The notes: generated by a model not told the origin, from the sequence alone. A stretch of 64,000 nt of DNA from Nitrospinaceae bacterium (GCA_029261655.1 JAJDAY010000005.1:39840-103839), one strand, 5' to 3'; positions 10,101 through 16,915 are shown, counted from the stretch's first letter. Translations and numbers: made by a program.

Positions 10101-10393
10101 GCAATGATATGGGGGATGCAAAGAGACATTCTGAGTGGATGAGGAGAACAGCTGAAGAGACTAATACCTTTACAGCTTGGGCTGCAGGTACAGGCTATGA
10201 AATAAAAGGCCTATTCAAGGGACAACCGTTGAATGAAATGCGCATGGATTTACATAATAACTCGGTTGGTAGAGAGGCTGGAAGAAATGGAACATCTGTT
10301 AATTCAAATGATTTGAAAACTATCAATTCATTTAATTCAATCTATGATTCGTATTTAAAATTTAGCAACTTCTTTTCGGTGTGTGAAAAATGA
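7103..10393 (+). CDS. YD-repeat Rhs core with C-terminal toxin-like tip
   Basis: This is the in-frame continuation of the NHL half. Residues 1-85 finish the propeller and about 95-880 are YD repeats that would form the hollow Rhs/teneurin shell. The Rhs core signature ([20 protein letters not shown]) is near residue 930, and the variable tip starts after DPSGL (about 970). The tip has DAKRHSEWM and MDLHNNSVGR, a pattern I associate with DUF6973-type tips, with conserved His that could be catalytic. Because ATG directly follows TGA, reinitiation could express this half without a signal peptide. The next gene overlaps by 4 nt (ATGA), as expected for toxin and immunity genes. Confidence 0.85.
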   Translation: MVFDENGNLFIADSIYVGGITRDRIRVIDSTGIVNTVGGSTRGGSGVGDNGPPANAQFNFPNKITLDTEGNLFIAEKQSSRIRRIVNPLSGFSGADVVLASEDGTELYLFDPNGRHLKTINSSTGADVWVHAYDTEGLLTTITDGDGDVTTFQRDVNGNPTGITSADGQTTVLALDVNGYLNGITNPANETNLFEYTAYGLMTKRTDPRLNDSIYTYSSEGKLTQDLDPAGGTQTLARTGTNDNYTVTNTTAMGRVSSFGVDNDIVGAENLRTTTDPSGFSTTTLLGTDQSQAITTPDGTQTLITTNPDPRFGMQAPISNLTVTTPGGLISTLTTTRNVTLADPVDPLSLLTQTDTLNLNGRAFTSVFDKNLLKVTDITPVGRTTTAFVDSQGRILTQQVPNLDDTLFGYDTRGRLNTVTQSTGPTERASSIAYNTAGFIDSIIDPESRVVSFQYDLTGRVTKQILPDLREINFTYDANGNVGSITPPGRPTHVFNYTAVNLESDYTPPVVTGSGTNATVFTYNLDKQLTLITRPDAQTVALNYDTGGRLSNVVIPRGTTNYSYFPTTGNLSSITAPDAGTLTFAYDGSLLNSSTWTGTVAGSVTRTYDNDFRVTSRSVNGGNTIAFGYDNDSLLTVAGAETLAYDPTNGLLTGTTLGIVTDSLTYNGFAEVNSYTANVSGSPVFSNSFVRDKLGRISQKTETVQGVTHVFDYTYDTAGRLTDVDRDSLPFASYTYDSNGNRLNNGAVYDDQDRLLSQGTATYTYTANGELLTKTDASGTTTYSYDVLGNLISVILPSGTTIEYVVDGRNRRIGKKVNGTLERSWLYKDGLNPVAELDGSGAVVSRFVYATRSNVPDFIIKGGNTYRVVSDHLGSPHLVVDTTTGTVIQSMDFDEFGQVTGDTNPEFQPFGFVGGLYDADTKLVRFGARDYDAETGRWTNKDPIRFAGDGPNLYGYTLNNPVNFIDPSGLATGDWWDVPANYDRAKEIGQEELAKRPLSRNDMGDAKRHSEWMRRTAEETNTFTAWAAGTGYEIKGLFKGQPLNEMRMDLHNNSVGREAGRNGTSVNSNDLKTINSFNSIYDSYLKFSNFFSVCEK

Positions 10394-10740
10394 AGCAAAA
10401 TTTTATTACTAATTGTTTCATTGGGTTTCTAGGAATCCTCCTTGCCTGCACTCAATATAAAGGCGAGATTGAGCTAATTAATAATGCTGAACAATTGATT
10501 TCTCATGCGGAGATAAAAGTTTGTAATCAAACTTTGGTATTCGAAAATATTGAGCCGAATCAGAGGGTCGTGGGGCAATTTAAAATTTCTTCTGATTGCT
10601 ATTACGAAGTTAAAATTCAGTTTTCTGGAGGAGGCTCCTTAAGTGAGGAGATTGGTTATGTTGCGGATGGTTTTAATATAAGCAATAGAATCCTCATTGA
10701 GAAATCAAAAATTAGTATCGAGTTAATTAAAATTGAATAA
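10390..10740 (+). CDS. Putative immunity lipoprotein for the Rhs tip
   Basis: A 116-residue protein starts within the stop of the YD-repeat gene (ATGA overlap) and so is translationally coupled. It has a short hydrophobic signal ending in a lipobox (GILLAC, Cys about residue 20) and a small beta-rich domain with Cys residues in KVCNQ and SSDCYYE. Polymorphic toxins of the Rhs type usually have their immunity gene directly downstream, and that position is the main evidence. A lipoprotein immunity factor would place neutralisation in the periplasm. No sequence family recognised. Confidence 0.65.
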   Translation: MKQNFITNCFIGFLGILLACTQYKGEIELINNAEQLISHAEIKVCNQTLVFENIEPNQRVVGQFKISSDCYYEVKIQFSGGGSLSEEIGYVADGFNISNRILIEKSKISIELIKIE

Positions 10741-10834
10741 ATACACAGTTACGGTATTCACCTGACCGTTTTCCTTCAAAAGCAAAATTGTTTCCCGTAG
10801 CTATAATTTTTTTTGCCCCTTCCAAATAAGAAAT

Positions 10835-11818
10835 CTACCGTTCGCATCCTACACCTACACAGCAAATGGTGAGCTACTGACCAAGGCAAATGGCTCAGGA
10901 ACCACCACATACAACTATGATGTACTTGGCAACCTGATTTCGGTGATTTTGCCCTCCGGCACAACCATTGAATATTTGGTTGATGGGAGAAATCGTCGGA
11001 TCGGTAAAAAAGTAAATGGTACACTGGAAAGAGCGTGGCTGTACAAGGATGGCCTTAACCCCGTTGCTGAGCTGGATGGTGAGGGGACAGTGATTTCTCG
11101 TTTCGTCTACGCCACTCGCGCCAACGTGCCGGACTTCATCACCAAGGGAGGAAATACATATCGAATAATTTCAGATCATTTAGGAAGTCCAAGACTAGTT
11201 GTTGACACTACTACTGGAACCGTTGCCCAGGTGATGGATTACGACGAATGGGGTGATGTTATTGCGGATACCAACCCTGAATTTCAGCCTTTCGGTTTTG
11301 CTGGTGGTCTATTTGATTCTGACACACAATTAGTTCGCTTTGGTGCAAGGGATTATGACGCTGAGATTGGAAGATGGATAAGTAAAGATCCGATTCGGTT
11401 TTCGGGAGGAGATACAAATCTATTTGGTTACGTGTTTAATGATCCAATTAATTTTTTCGATCCAATTGGGCTAATAGGATTTGATGCTTTCGGACATAAC
11501 GTAGATTTCAAGTTAAGTTTTACCTTTTTACCAATTAACATTGAAATCGACCTTGATGAAGATGGTTTAGATTTCACTTTTAATGGAGTATTTCCTCCGG
11601 TTTCTGCTGGGGCTGGTTTGAGTATTAATATTGACCCACCTGACAAATGCGAGGGGTTCTATCCAATATTTTTTGGAAGAGGAAAGGAGAATAGTTTTGG
11701 AACAAATGTGAAATTTGATCTAGAGACAGGAAAAATAGATGTACAAGGTTTAAGTATTTCTGTTGGACATTCTATTGGAATCCCTTTTGGTATTATTATT
11801 CCGAATATTTTTAATTGA
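10835..11818 (+). pseudogene. Displaced Rhs core fragment with alternative C-terminal tip
   Basis: From CTA 10835 the frame reads [17 protein letters not shown] and then follows the C-terminal YD/Rhs core of the upstream gene closely, including 32 identical bases (9521-9552 versus 10982-11013). After DPIGL it diverges into a different about 115-residue Gly- and beta-rich tip. No signal peptide and no proper start: GTG 10943 is internal to the repeat. This is the classic orphan-tip arrangement, a stored alternative C-terminus that could replace the active one by homologous recombination. Tip function not recognised. Confidence 0.7.
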
Positions 11819-11851
11819 AATTAGGGTAATTCAATTTTTTGAGATTTAACT

Positions 11852-12094
11852 ATGAGAGTATTATTTGAAAGTTTGGTTTGTATATTAATTATATTTTTGG
11901 GGATAATTGAAATATATGGGACAAATAAAAAATGGCCGATGCTCGTCGATCCACCTAAAAAATTTTCTCATGTATATTCTCATTCACTGTTAAAAAAATA
12001 TTTCGGACAAAAATTTCTTATTTTTTACAATTATTTTTTAGGGTTTTCTTTCATATCTTTTGGATGCTACGGACTCTGGCTTGTAATAAATTAA
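11852..12094 (+). CDS. Small two-TM membrane protein, candidate immunity for displaced tip
   Basis: This 80-residue protein has hydrophobic segments at about residues 5-22 and 60-78 separated by a basic, Lys-rich loop. It sits 33 bp after the displaced tip, where an immunity gene is expected. No ribosome site stronger than a weak purine run is visible. Base composition is very AT-rich, like the tip before it. No family recognised; the role is inferred from position only. Confidence 0.5.
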   Translation: MRVLFESLVCILIIFLGIIEIYGTNKKWPMLVDPPKKFSHVYSHSLLKKYFGQKFLIFYNYFLGFSFISFGCYGLWLVIN

Positions 12095-12233
12095 GGTTTT
12101 GACACATTTTTCAGTGCGATATTTCCCCCATTTCATTGCAGGCTTTCTCGTTTTTTCCTGATTTAAAATGCCCCCGGTTTGCAATTGTTTGAATAACGCC
12201 GGTTAATCTCTATTTGGAGTTTTTCTAGAGAAG

Positions 12234-12383
12234 CTAAAGAATTACATCTTTGCGCCGTATCAGGATCGCTTTGAACCAATTCGTTAAAATCCTCCCTAAA
12301 TTGAATTTATCTTCGTAAGAGGCCAGTTGAGAAATCAGTCTGGCCGCAAGATGACTGCGCAAAAAAGTTCCGTCCAAATTCAT
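12234..12383 (-). CDS. Possible small protein, 49 residues
   Basis: ATG at 12383 follows a purine-rich AAAGAAGAAGAA stretch and starts a 49-codon frame with a helical, basic C-terminus (RILTNWFKAILIRRKDV). It lies 17 bp after the stop of another small minus-strand frame (12401-12562). Nothing recognised; coding status rests on position and codon pattern only. Confidence 0.25.
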   Translation of the reverse strand: MNLDGTFLRSHLAARLISQLASYEDKFNLGRILTNWFKAILIRRKDVIL

Positions 12384-12400
12384 GAGAGTATTCTTCTTCT

Positions 12401-12562
12401 TTAGTTTGTATGGCGGTTTTCGTTCTTTTCTGGTTTGGAAAGGATATCTGCTAAGATAAATCCTCCAACACCAAAAACTGATATAGCGTAAATCCAAATC
12501 CAAAAATCACCCCATGTTTTTTTATTTGGTAAATCTATTCGGAGTAATTCAAGAGTCAGCAA
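12401..12562 (-). CDS. Possible single-TM small protein with TTG start
   Basis: The frame encodes a short N-terminus followed by WIWIYAISVFGVGGFILADI, a clear membrane segment, and a charged tail (SKPEKNENRH). Only TTG 12562 is available as a start; an ATG 27 bp upstream (MTGVFADS) is in another frame, so a frameshift may have broken a slightly longer gene. Confidence 0.3.
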   Translation of the reverse strand: MLTLELLRIDLPNKKTWGDFWIWIYAISVFGVGGFILADILSKPEKNENRHTN

Positions 12563-12699
12563 AGACGCCGGTCATTCGTGGTCGGGTTTATTATTTTTCG
12601 CTATTACCAAAAGAGGGGTAGAAGCTCTGAATGAACTGGAAGTGATTGTGGCAACCAAGGGGGAGGGTAATTGAGGGTCCGGGACATTACCCCGCCTTC

Positions 12700-12861
12700 T
12701 CACAGGAGAGAAAATGAGATAATGAAGAATGCTATTACCCCCATAACTGAGATAAGTAATAACCAATCGGTAAATGAACGTATCTCAGCTTCAAAATTCT
12801 GCCTCTCTTTGACCTTTTTGTCGTATCGAAATCCGTGGTGGGTGAAATATTGTGTAGTCAT
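12700..12861 (-). CDS. Small single-TM protein, 53 residues
   Basis: ATG 12861 follows a GAGG ribosome site at good spacing. The 53-residue product has a charged, helical N-terminal half (YDKKVKERQNFEAEIRSFTD) and a C-terminal membrane span (WLLLISVMGVIAFFIISFSL). With the two frames further downstream it makes a possible three-gene minus-strand run near the right end of the island. No family recognised. Confidence 0.4.
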   Translation of the reverse strand: MTTQYFTHHGFRYDKKVKERQNFEAEIRSFTDWLLLISVMGVIAFFIISFSLL

Positions 12862-12979
12862 GATAACCTCGTTGAACTGCTCAGGTTAATCACCTTTTAC
12901 CTTACCCAGACAATATAGGTTGTCAGTTTCAAAACCGCAATGCCTCCTATCGACAATCCTAGGGGAAACCCTGCAAAAG

Positions 12980-12995
12980 TGGGACTATACTGGGA
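12980..12995 (+). promoter_or_regulatory. Possible integrase arm-type site, right
   Basis: This 16-mer differs at one position (C for T) from 1141-1156 and lies about 95 bp inside the right direct repeat, mirroring the left end of the island. Confidence 0.4.
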
Positions 12996-13089
12996 CAGAG
13001 AGAATATTTAAAAAAATATTTCAGCTTTGATACCTATATAAATTATTGTAAATAAACAACTAATATAGTTTTTGTGGCCAAAATGTGCC

Positions 13090-13120
13090 TTGAGTGAGAT
13101 TCAATAGCCTGCGCCTTTCT
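13090..13120 (+). repeat. attR-like direct repeat, right copy
   Basis: These 31 bp are identical to 992-1022. Here the lipoprotein codons (LSEIQ and stop) are not part of any ORF, as expected for the duplicated half-site created by integration. Confidence 0.85.
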
Positions 13121-13266
13121 AAGAATAAAATGTTTTTTTGATGGGACAATTCCCAAGCCACCTCTGAAAAACATTTTTTATTGCCACTGTTTTTTTTTGA
13201 CTGACCGCGCGCGTCCTCACTCCCTCAATAAAGCATCTGATGCAGAATTCAACTTTGTAATTCCGG

Positions 13267-13282
13267 TCACAATGGATTGTGA
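13267..13282. promoter_or_regulatory. Palindromic operator-like site, copy B
   Basis: TCACAAT-GG-ATTGTGA is a perfect 7+2+7 inverted repeat. The surrounding about 85 bp resemble the XRE upstream region at 4230-4315. Just downstream a short frame reads IGIRLRI, matching the VGMRLKI start of the XRE helix-turn-helix, and then diverges, so this looks like the leader of a decayed regulator outside the island boundary. Confidence 0.5.
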
Positions 13283-13513
13283 TGTCTTCCATTAGTGAAT
13301 AAGATCGATGATGATATCCTTCCCCCAATAGGAATTCGTCTAAGGATAATTATTATGAAAAATAAAATTATTGGGGATTGGCTCTCAGAAGAAACAGTTA
13401 GGATTAATAGGGAAATCTCAGGACAAATGTATTTTACCAGGCCAACAAAGCTCCTGGAGTTAAAACGAACCCGAAAGCAAACCACCAAAAAAAGTGGGTT
13501 AAAAGTAAAGCAA

Positions 13514-13663
13514 ATGATGATGTTTGCAATGGTGTTGGCATTCGTCGCGCCGCTGGCATTGGGCGGTTGTTCAAGCACACAGAATTCAAAATCCTCATCT
13601 TATGAAAAATCAAAATCGGGTTCCGAAAAAGGGCGTGCAAGTTCCACGGGTGGGTATTATTAG
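13514..13663 (+). CDS. Small lipoprotein, about 49 residues
   Basis: From ATG 13514 the product starts MMMFAMVLAFVAPLALGGCS, a short signal with a lipobox (LGGC), followed by a Ser/Lys-rich tail ending GGYY. The open frame reaches back to 13295, but that part is basic and resembles an XRE leader fused in frame, so I prefer the internal start even though its ribosome site is weak. A strong terminator lies about 290 bp downstream. No family recognised. Confidence 0.5.
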   Translation: MMMFAMVLAFVAPLALGGCSSTQNSKSSSYEKSKSGSEKGRASSTGGYY

Positions 13664-13948
13664 CCCAGGCTGTGACTCTATTTTAAAAATGCTAATCCAT
13701 TCCAGGGTGATTCAGCTCGTAGTATTGAGCAAAAGGGTGTTAATAAAATGAGGAAGGGTGGTGCTAAAAGAGGGCCAGGTATTACATCCACTCATCAAGG
13801 AAGTGGAATCTCGGTTGTAGATTAGCTCCCACCCTGGGGTTCCTGACGCGATAACCAGGGAAAAAACAAGGTGATTCGGCTATAACATATTGATAGCTAA
13901 AGGTTTGATTCGAATTTTACGATGAGTAAGGTGAGAAGAATGGTGAAG
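13664..13948. other. Degraded coding-like DNA
   Basis: A frame from 13677 to 13825 has coding-like residues (GDSARSIEQKGVNK, then ATG 13748 and a Gly-rich end) but lacks a usable start at its beginning. It may be the remains of a small gene or a 25-residue peptide from ATG 13748. Confidence 0.3.
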
Positions 13949-13990
13949 GGGGGTGTTTGATGCAGGATGCGTCAGCACCCCTCTTTTTTT
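13949..13990 (+). terminator. Strong Rho-independent terminator
   Basis: GGGGTG and TGATGC pair with GCGTCA and CACCCC around a 5-nt AGGAT loop, followed by TC and seven T. It is the likely end of transcripts from the 13.5-13.8 kb region. Confidence 0.7.
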
Positions 13991-14101
13991 GTTGTAAATA
14001 GCATGAGAAAATGATTCCCGTCGCAAAATCATTCCTTTTGGTGAGATCTTTGCCTTAGAACATCGAGGTCGCCCTGGGATCATCGTGGAACGAGTGGGTT
14101 T

Positions 14102-14173
14102 GGCGGAAACCACTCGCTGGAGAGGGCCTTTGGGGGAGGTTTTTACCCTGTATTGCGATAAGTGGTTTCCGCC
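14102..14173. repeat. 13-bp perfect inverted repeat with 46-bp loop
   Basis: GGCGGAAACCACT at 14102-14114 is exactly complementary to 14161-14173. It lies in a stretch with open frames on both strands (13880-14366) but without a supported gene start. It may be a structured RNA, a repeat-family member or a remnant element. Confidence 0.45.
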
Positions 14174-14366
14174 TGAATTTAAATCCCGCCAGGGGCTTTT
14201 ATTTCTGCCCTCTCGCGGTGGGATGGTTCTTTCATTTTTTCGCATCCTTCGTTTCACAGGATGCCATTATTTTGTTAACGTTCGGTTAAGGGATAGTCAG
14301 GGTTTTCTCACAATTGACGCGATATTTTATGACAGGAGCGGGCAGGGTTTGAGGTCAGGTGAATGA

Positions 14367-14638
14367 TCCTCAATGCTTGGGATATGCGAATTTGGACCTT
14401 GTAAAAATGAGATGCTCAGTACTTTTTCTGTCCTGAGCTTGTTTAAAGATTTTCTGTGTGACGGTGACATAGCCGCAAAGTATCCTTTCAACAACCTCAC
14501 AATGCCAAAATTTCTTCCATAGACCGGGAATGATTTCCGCCTTCACTTTATCCACTTTCCCGGAAACCGCTAAAACCTGAATGTTATGAATGACTCTTCC
14601 CAGGAACTTGTGATTCTATTTATTGTTACTTACATTAG
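14367..14638 (-). pseudogene. Possible decayed small gene
   Basis: On the minus strand a frame with coding-like residues (KFLGRVIHNIQVLAVSG, then KVDKVKAEIIPGLWKKFWH) runs from about 14613 to a stop at 14370 with no ATG; GTG 14555 is the only ordinary start. No family recognised. Confidence 0.25.
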
Positions 14639-14666
14639 TTGACTTTTATCAGAAAATTCCTACAAT
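14639..14666 (+). promoter_or_regulatory. Sigma-70-type promoter
   Basis: TTGACT (14639-14644) and TACAAT (14661-14666) are separated by 16 bp, ahead of the haem-protein gene with a leader of about 130 nt. Confidence 0.5.
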
Positions 14667-14800
14667 GAGTCGTTCCCATCAGACAGAATAATATTGAATG
14701 GATTCTTTTTTGCGCAGGAGCTATTCAGAATAATAAAAATTCTGCTCAAATGACGGGAGAAGTACAAATTTTTTTCACCTATACCTTGAGGAGGTGCCGT

Positions 14801-15526
14801 GTGATTAAAAAGTACAGTGTATTTCTGGTTTTGTTTACGTTTATATTTGGTATCGGAAGTGTATCGTCATGGGCAAGTGAGGATGAAGCGACCGCCAAGG
14901 AATTAACAATTTTGCTCAAAGCATCGCGTGCGGTTCTGGTTCAAAACAAGCCGCTCATCAAAAACCCTACGGGAGCCGGAATTGGCGTTGATCAGTTCAT
15001 GGAATTCACAATGGCCAACTATGAAAAAATGGTCGGAAGCAAATTTAGTATGGCAGATGGCGCTAAAGGTCAGGCCCAAAAAATACTGATCGATGCCATT
15101 AAGGGAGTGGTGGGGGATGTTGTTAGCGGTAAAGATACCAAACTTGATCCGAACGGGCGTTTTCTTCCGGCGATCTTCGCAAGAAAAGCCGCCAGCCGGT
15201 TTGGTGAAGAGTCCGGCGGGAAAATGTATTTAAAGCTGACCACTCAGGATAAATATCTGGTCAACGCATCCAACAAGGCGGACGCGTGGGAAAAGGGTGT
15301 TATTGACGGCAAGTTCCTCAATGCGGATTGGAAAAAAGGATCCACGCATTCGGAAATGGCGACTCATGATGGTAAGAAGGCCTTCCGCCTGATATTGCCG
15401 GAATACTATAAGGCAGGCTGTATGGGCTGTCACGGCGGTGCAAAAGGCGCTGGCATTCATGCCGGAAAAACGGCAGGGAAAGTGGGCGAATTGGGCGGCG
15501 CGATCAGCGTGGCGATTTATAAATAA
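14801..15526 (+). CDS. Exported haem protein, Tll0287-like/DUF3365 family
   Basis: A signal peptide (hydrophobic residues about 6-24, cut near SWASE) precedes a domain ending in a single CMGCH haem-attachment motif near residue 207, with LILPEYYKAGCMGCHGG typical of the DUF3365/Tll0287-like haem domain. It is predicted to be periplasmic with one covalent haem, acting as sensor or electron carrier. GTG 14801 is chosen because GAGGAGG lies 6 nt upstream; an in-frame ATG at 14750 would add 17 residues before the signal. It is transcribed alone, with a promoter at 14639 and a strong terminator at 15552. Confidence 0.85.
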   Translation: MIKKYSVFLVLFTFIFGIGSVSSWASEDEATAKELTILLKASRAVLVQNKPLIKNPTGAGIGVDQFMEFTMANYEKMVGSKFSMADGAKGQAQKILIDAIKGVVGDVVSGKDTKLDPNGRFLPAIFARKAASRFGEESGGKMYLKLTTQDKYLVNASNKADAWEKGVIDGKFLNADWKKGSTHSEMATHDGKKAFRLILPEYYKAGCMGCHGGAKGAGIHAGKTAGKVGELGGAISVAIYK

Positions 15527-15551
15527 GCTCGATCACAGATTAAAAATTCTG

Positions 15552-15580
15552 AAGCCGGGTCCTTCGGGGCCTGGCTTTTT
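15552..15580 (+). terminator. Rho-independent terminator after the haem-protein gene
   Basis: An 11-bp stem (AAGCCGGGTCC) closes on a TTCG tetraloop and is followed by a T run. A second hairpin (TTTCCGG/CCGGAAA, 15583-15601) follows at once. Confidence 0.9.
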
Positions 15581-15605
15581 AATTTCCGGGTTGGCCGGAA
15601 AATCG

Positions 15606-15630
15606 AACTGTCCGGGAATACCGAAAGGTT
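15606..15630. repeat. Relative of the 25-bp palindrome at 3638
   Basis: Identical at 21 of 25 positions to 3638-3662, but the right arm is degraded (CCGAAAGGTT). It lies upstream of the glycosyltransferase gene, as the other lies upstream of the OsmC gene. Confidence 0.35.
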
Positions 15631-15751
15631 GGGCATAGTATTGATTCCCCTCTGAAAAACGATTACAATCCTCTTTTTTGCCTCACGATAAATACTCTGG
15701 AAAATTCTTAATCCCGTAAAGGTGGCCGATCGATTGCCAGTTGTTTCATAA

Positions 15752-16915
15752 ATGAAGATTGCGATCATTCATGATTGGTTGACAGGAATGCGGGGCGGAG
15801 AGAAATGCCTCGAAGTTTTCTGTCACCTTTATCCTGAAGCGGATTTGTTCACCCTCCTGCATATTCCAGGCAGTGTTTCTCCTGTTATTGAAAACCGGAA
15901 AATTCACACTTCGTTTTTACAGTCCCTTCCCCTTATCGAAAAAAAATACCGCCATTTTCTGCCGCTGATGCCCTGGGCAATAACAAGGTTTGATTTGACG
16001 GGGTACGATCTGGTTTTAAGTAGCAGTCATTGCGTTGCCAAGGGCGTCATCCCGGAAAAAGACGCTTTGCATATCGCCTATTGTTACACCCCCATGCGGT
16101 ATATATGGGATCAGTACGAACAGTATTTCAACCGCGCGGATAGCGGAATTATAACCTCAACGGCCATGAGCCTCATCGCGCCTTTTCTCAGGCGTTGGGA
16201 TGTGCGTTCCAGCAAGAGGGTGGATGAGTTTATCGCCATTTCCCGCCATGTGCAAAAACGGATCAAAAAATATTACCAGAGAGAATCCGCCCTGATCTAT
16301 CCTCCTGTGGACAGCGGTTTTTATTCGCCGACAGCAGAAAAGGGAGAAAATTTCTTCTTAATCGTATCTGCCTTCGCTCCCTACAAACGGTTGGATTTAG
16401 CGGTTGAAGCTTTTACTGAATTAGGCTATCCTCTTGTCATTATTGGCGAAGGGCAAAGTGCCGGGTATTTACGGAGCATTGCCGGTCCCAATATTCAGTT
16501 CAAAGGCTGGCTTTCCAACGAGGAAATTAGATCCCATTACGCACGTTGTCGGGGGTTTGTGTTTTGCGGGGAGGAAGATTTCGGCATCACTCCACTTGAG
16601 GCTCAGTGCATGGGAAAGCCCGTTATAGGTTTCGCAAAAGGCGGCTTGCTGGAAACTGTGATTCCTGAACGCCAAACCTGGACAGCGGAAACGGGAATCA
16701 GTGAAGAAAAAACAGGTCAACCGACCGGGGTATTTTTTCATCAACAAACGTCGGCTGCACTTATTTCCGCTATCAGGCATTTTGAAAAAGTAGAGGGTTT
16801 GTTTGATGCTGAAACGATAAGAACCCATGCGCTTCAGTTTGAATTGAATATTTTTTCCGACCACATACGGGAATTTATTGAAGACCGGTATCGACTAAGA
16901 AAACATCAATGCTGA
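15752..16915 (+). CDS. GT4-family (group 1) glycosyltransferase
   Basis: A GT-B protein of 387 residues. The N-terminal domain begins KIAIIHDWLTGMRGGEKCL, and the C-terminal domain holds the nucleotide-sugar site GEEDFGITPLEAQCMGKPVI, with its E-x7-E pair, near residue 275. It should act at the cytoplasmic face, adding a sugar to a lipid-linked glycan. It overlaps the next gene by 7 nt, and that gene is a polyprenyl-phosphate sugar transferase, so both belong to exopolysaccharide or O-antigen assembly. The sugar and acceptor cannot be read from sequence. Confidence 0.9.
   Translation: MKIAIIHDWLTGMRGGEKCLEVFCHLYPEADLFTLLHIPGSVSPVIENRKIHTSFLQSLPLIEKKYRHFLPLMPWAITRFDLTGYDLVLSSSHCVAKGVIPEKDALHIAYCYTPMRYIWDQYEQYFNRADSGIITSTAMSLIAPFLRRWDVRSSKRVDEFIAISRHVQKRIKKYYQRESALIYPPVDSGFYSPTAEKGENFFLIVSAFAPYKRLDLAVEAFTELGYPLVIIGEGQSAGYLRSIAGPNIQFKGWLSNEEIRSHYARCRGFVFCGEEDFGITPLEAQCMGKPVIGFAKGGLLETVIPERQTWTAETGISEEKTGQPTGVFFHQQTSAALISAIRHFEKVEGLFDAETIRTHALQFELNIFSDHIREFIEDRYRLRKHQC

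Larger units (their letters stand above)
992..13120. mobile_element. 12.1-kb integrated island at the 3' end of the ybgF-like gene
   Basis: A perfect 31-bp direct repeat (992-1022 and 13090-13120) bounds the region. The left copy completes the upstream CDS and the right copy lies in non-coding DNA, the pattern left by a tyrosine recombinase inserting at a gene 3' end. Just inside the left end is an integrase N-terminal remnant, and 16-bp TGGGACT...GGGA motifs occur near both ends. Cargo: collagen-like protein, Tat coiled-coil protein, OsmC, XRE regulator, NHL/YD-repeat protein with toxin tip and immunity candidate, displaced second tip, and very small membrane-protein genes. No intact integrase is seen, so the element is probably immobile. 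Confidence 0.75.

Noticed and set aside
12572..12766. Minus-strand 64-codon frame in the island
   Set aside because: It overlaps the better-supported 53-residue frame at 12700-12861 and has Arg/Pro-rich shadow composition.
14085..14366. A 93-codon plus-strand frame overlapping a 125-codon minus-strand frame (13880-14257)
   Set aside because: Neither frame has a supported start, a family match or normal composition; the region is better described by its inverted repeat.
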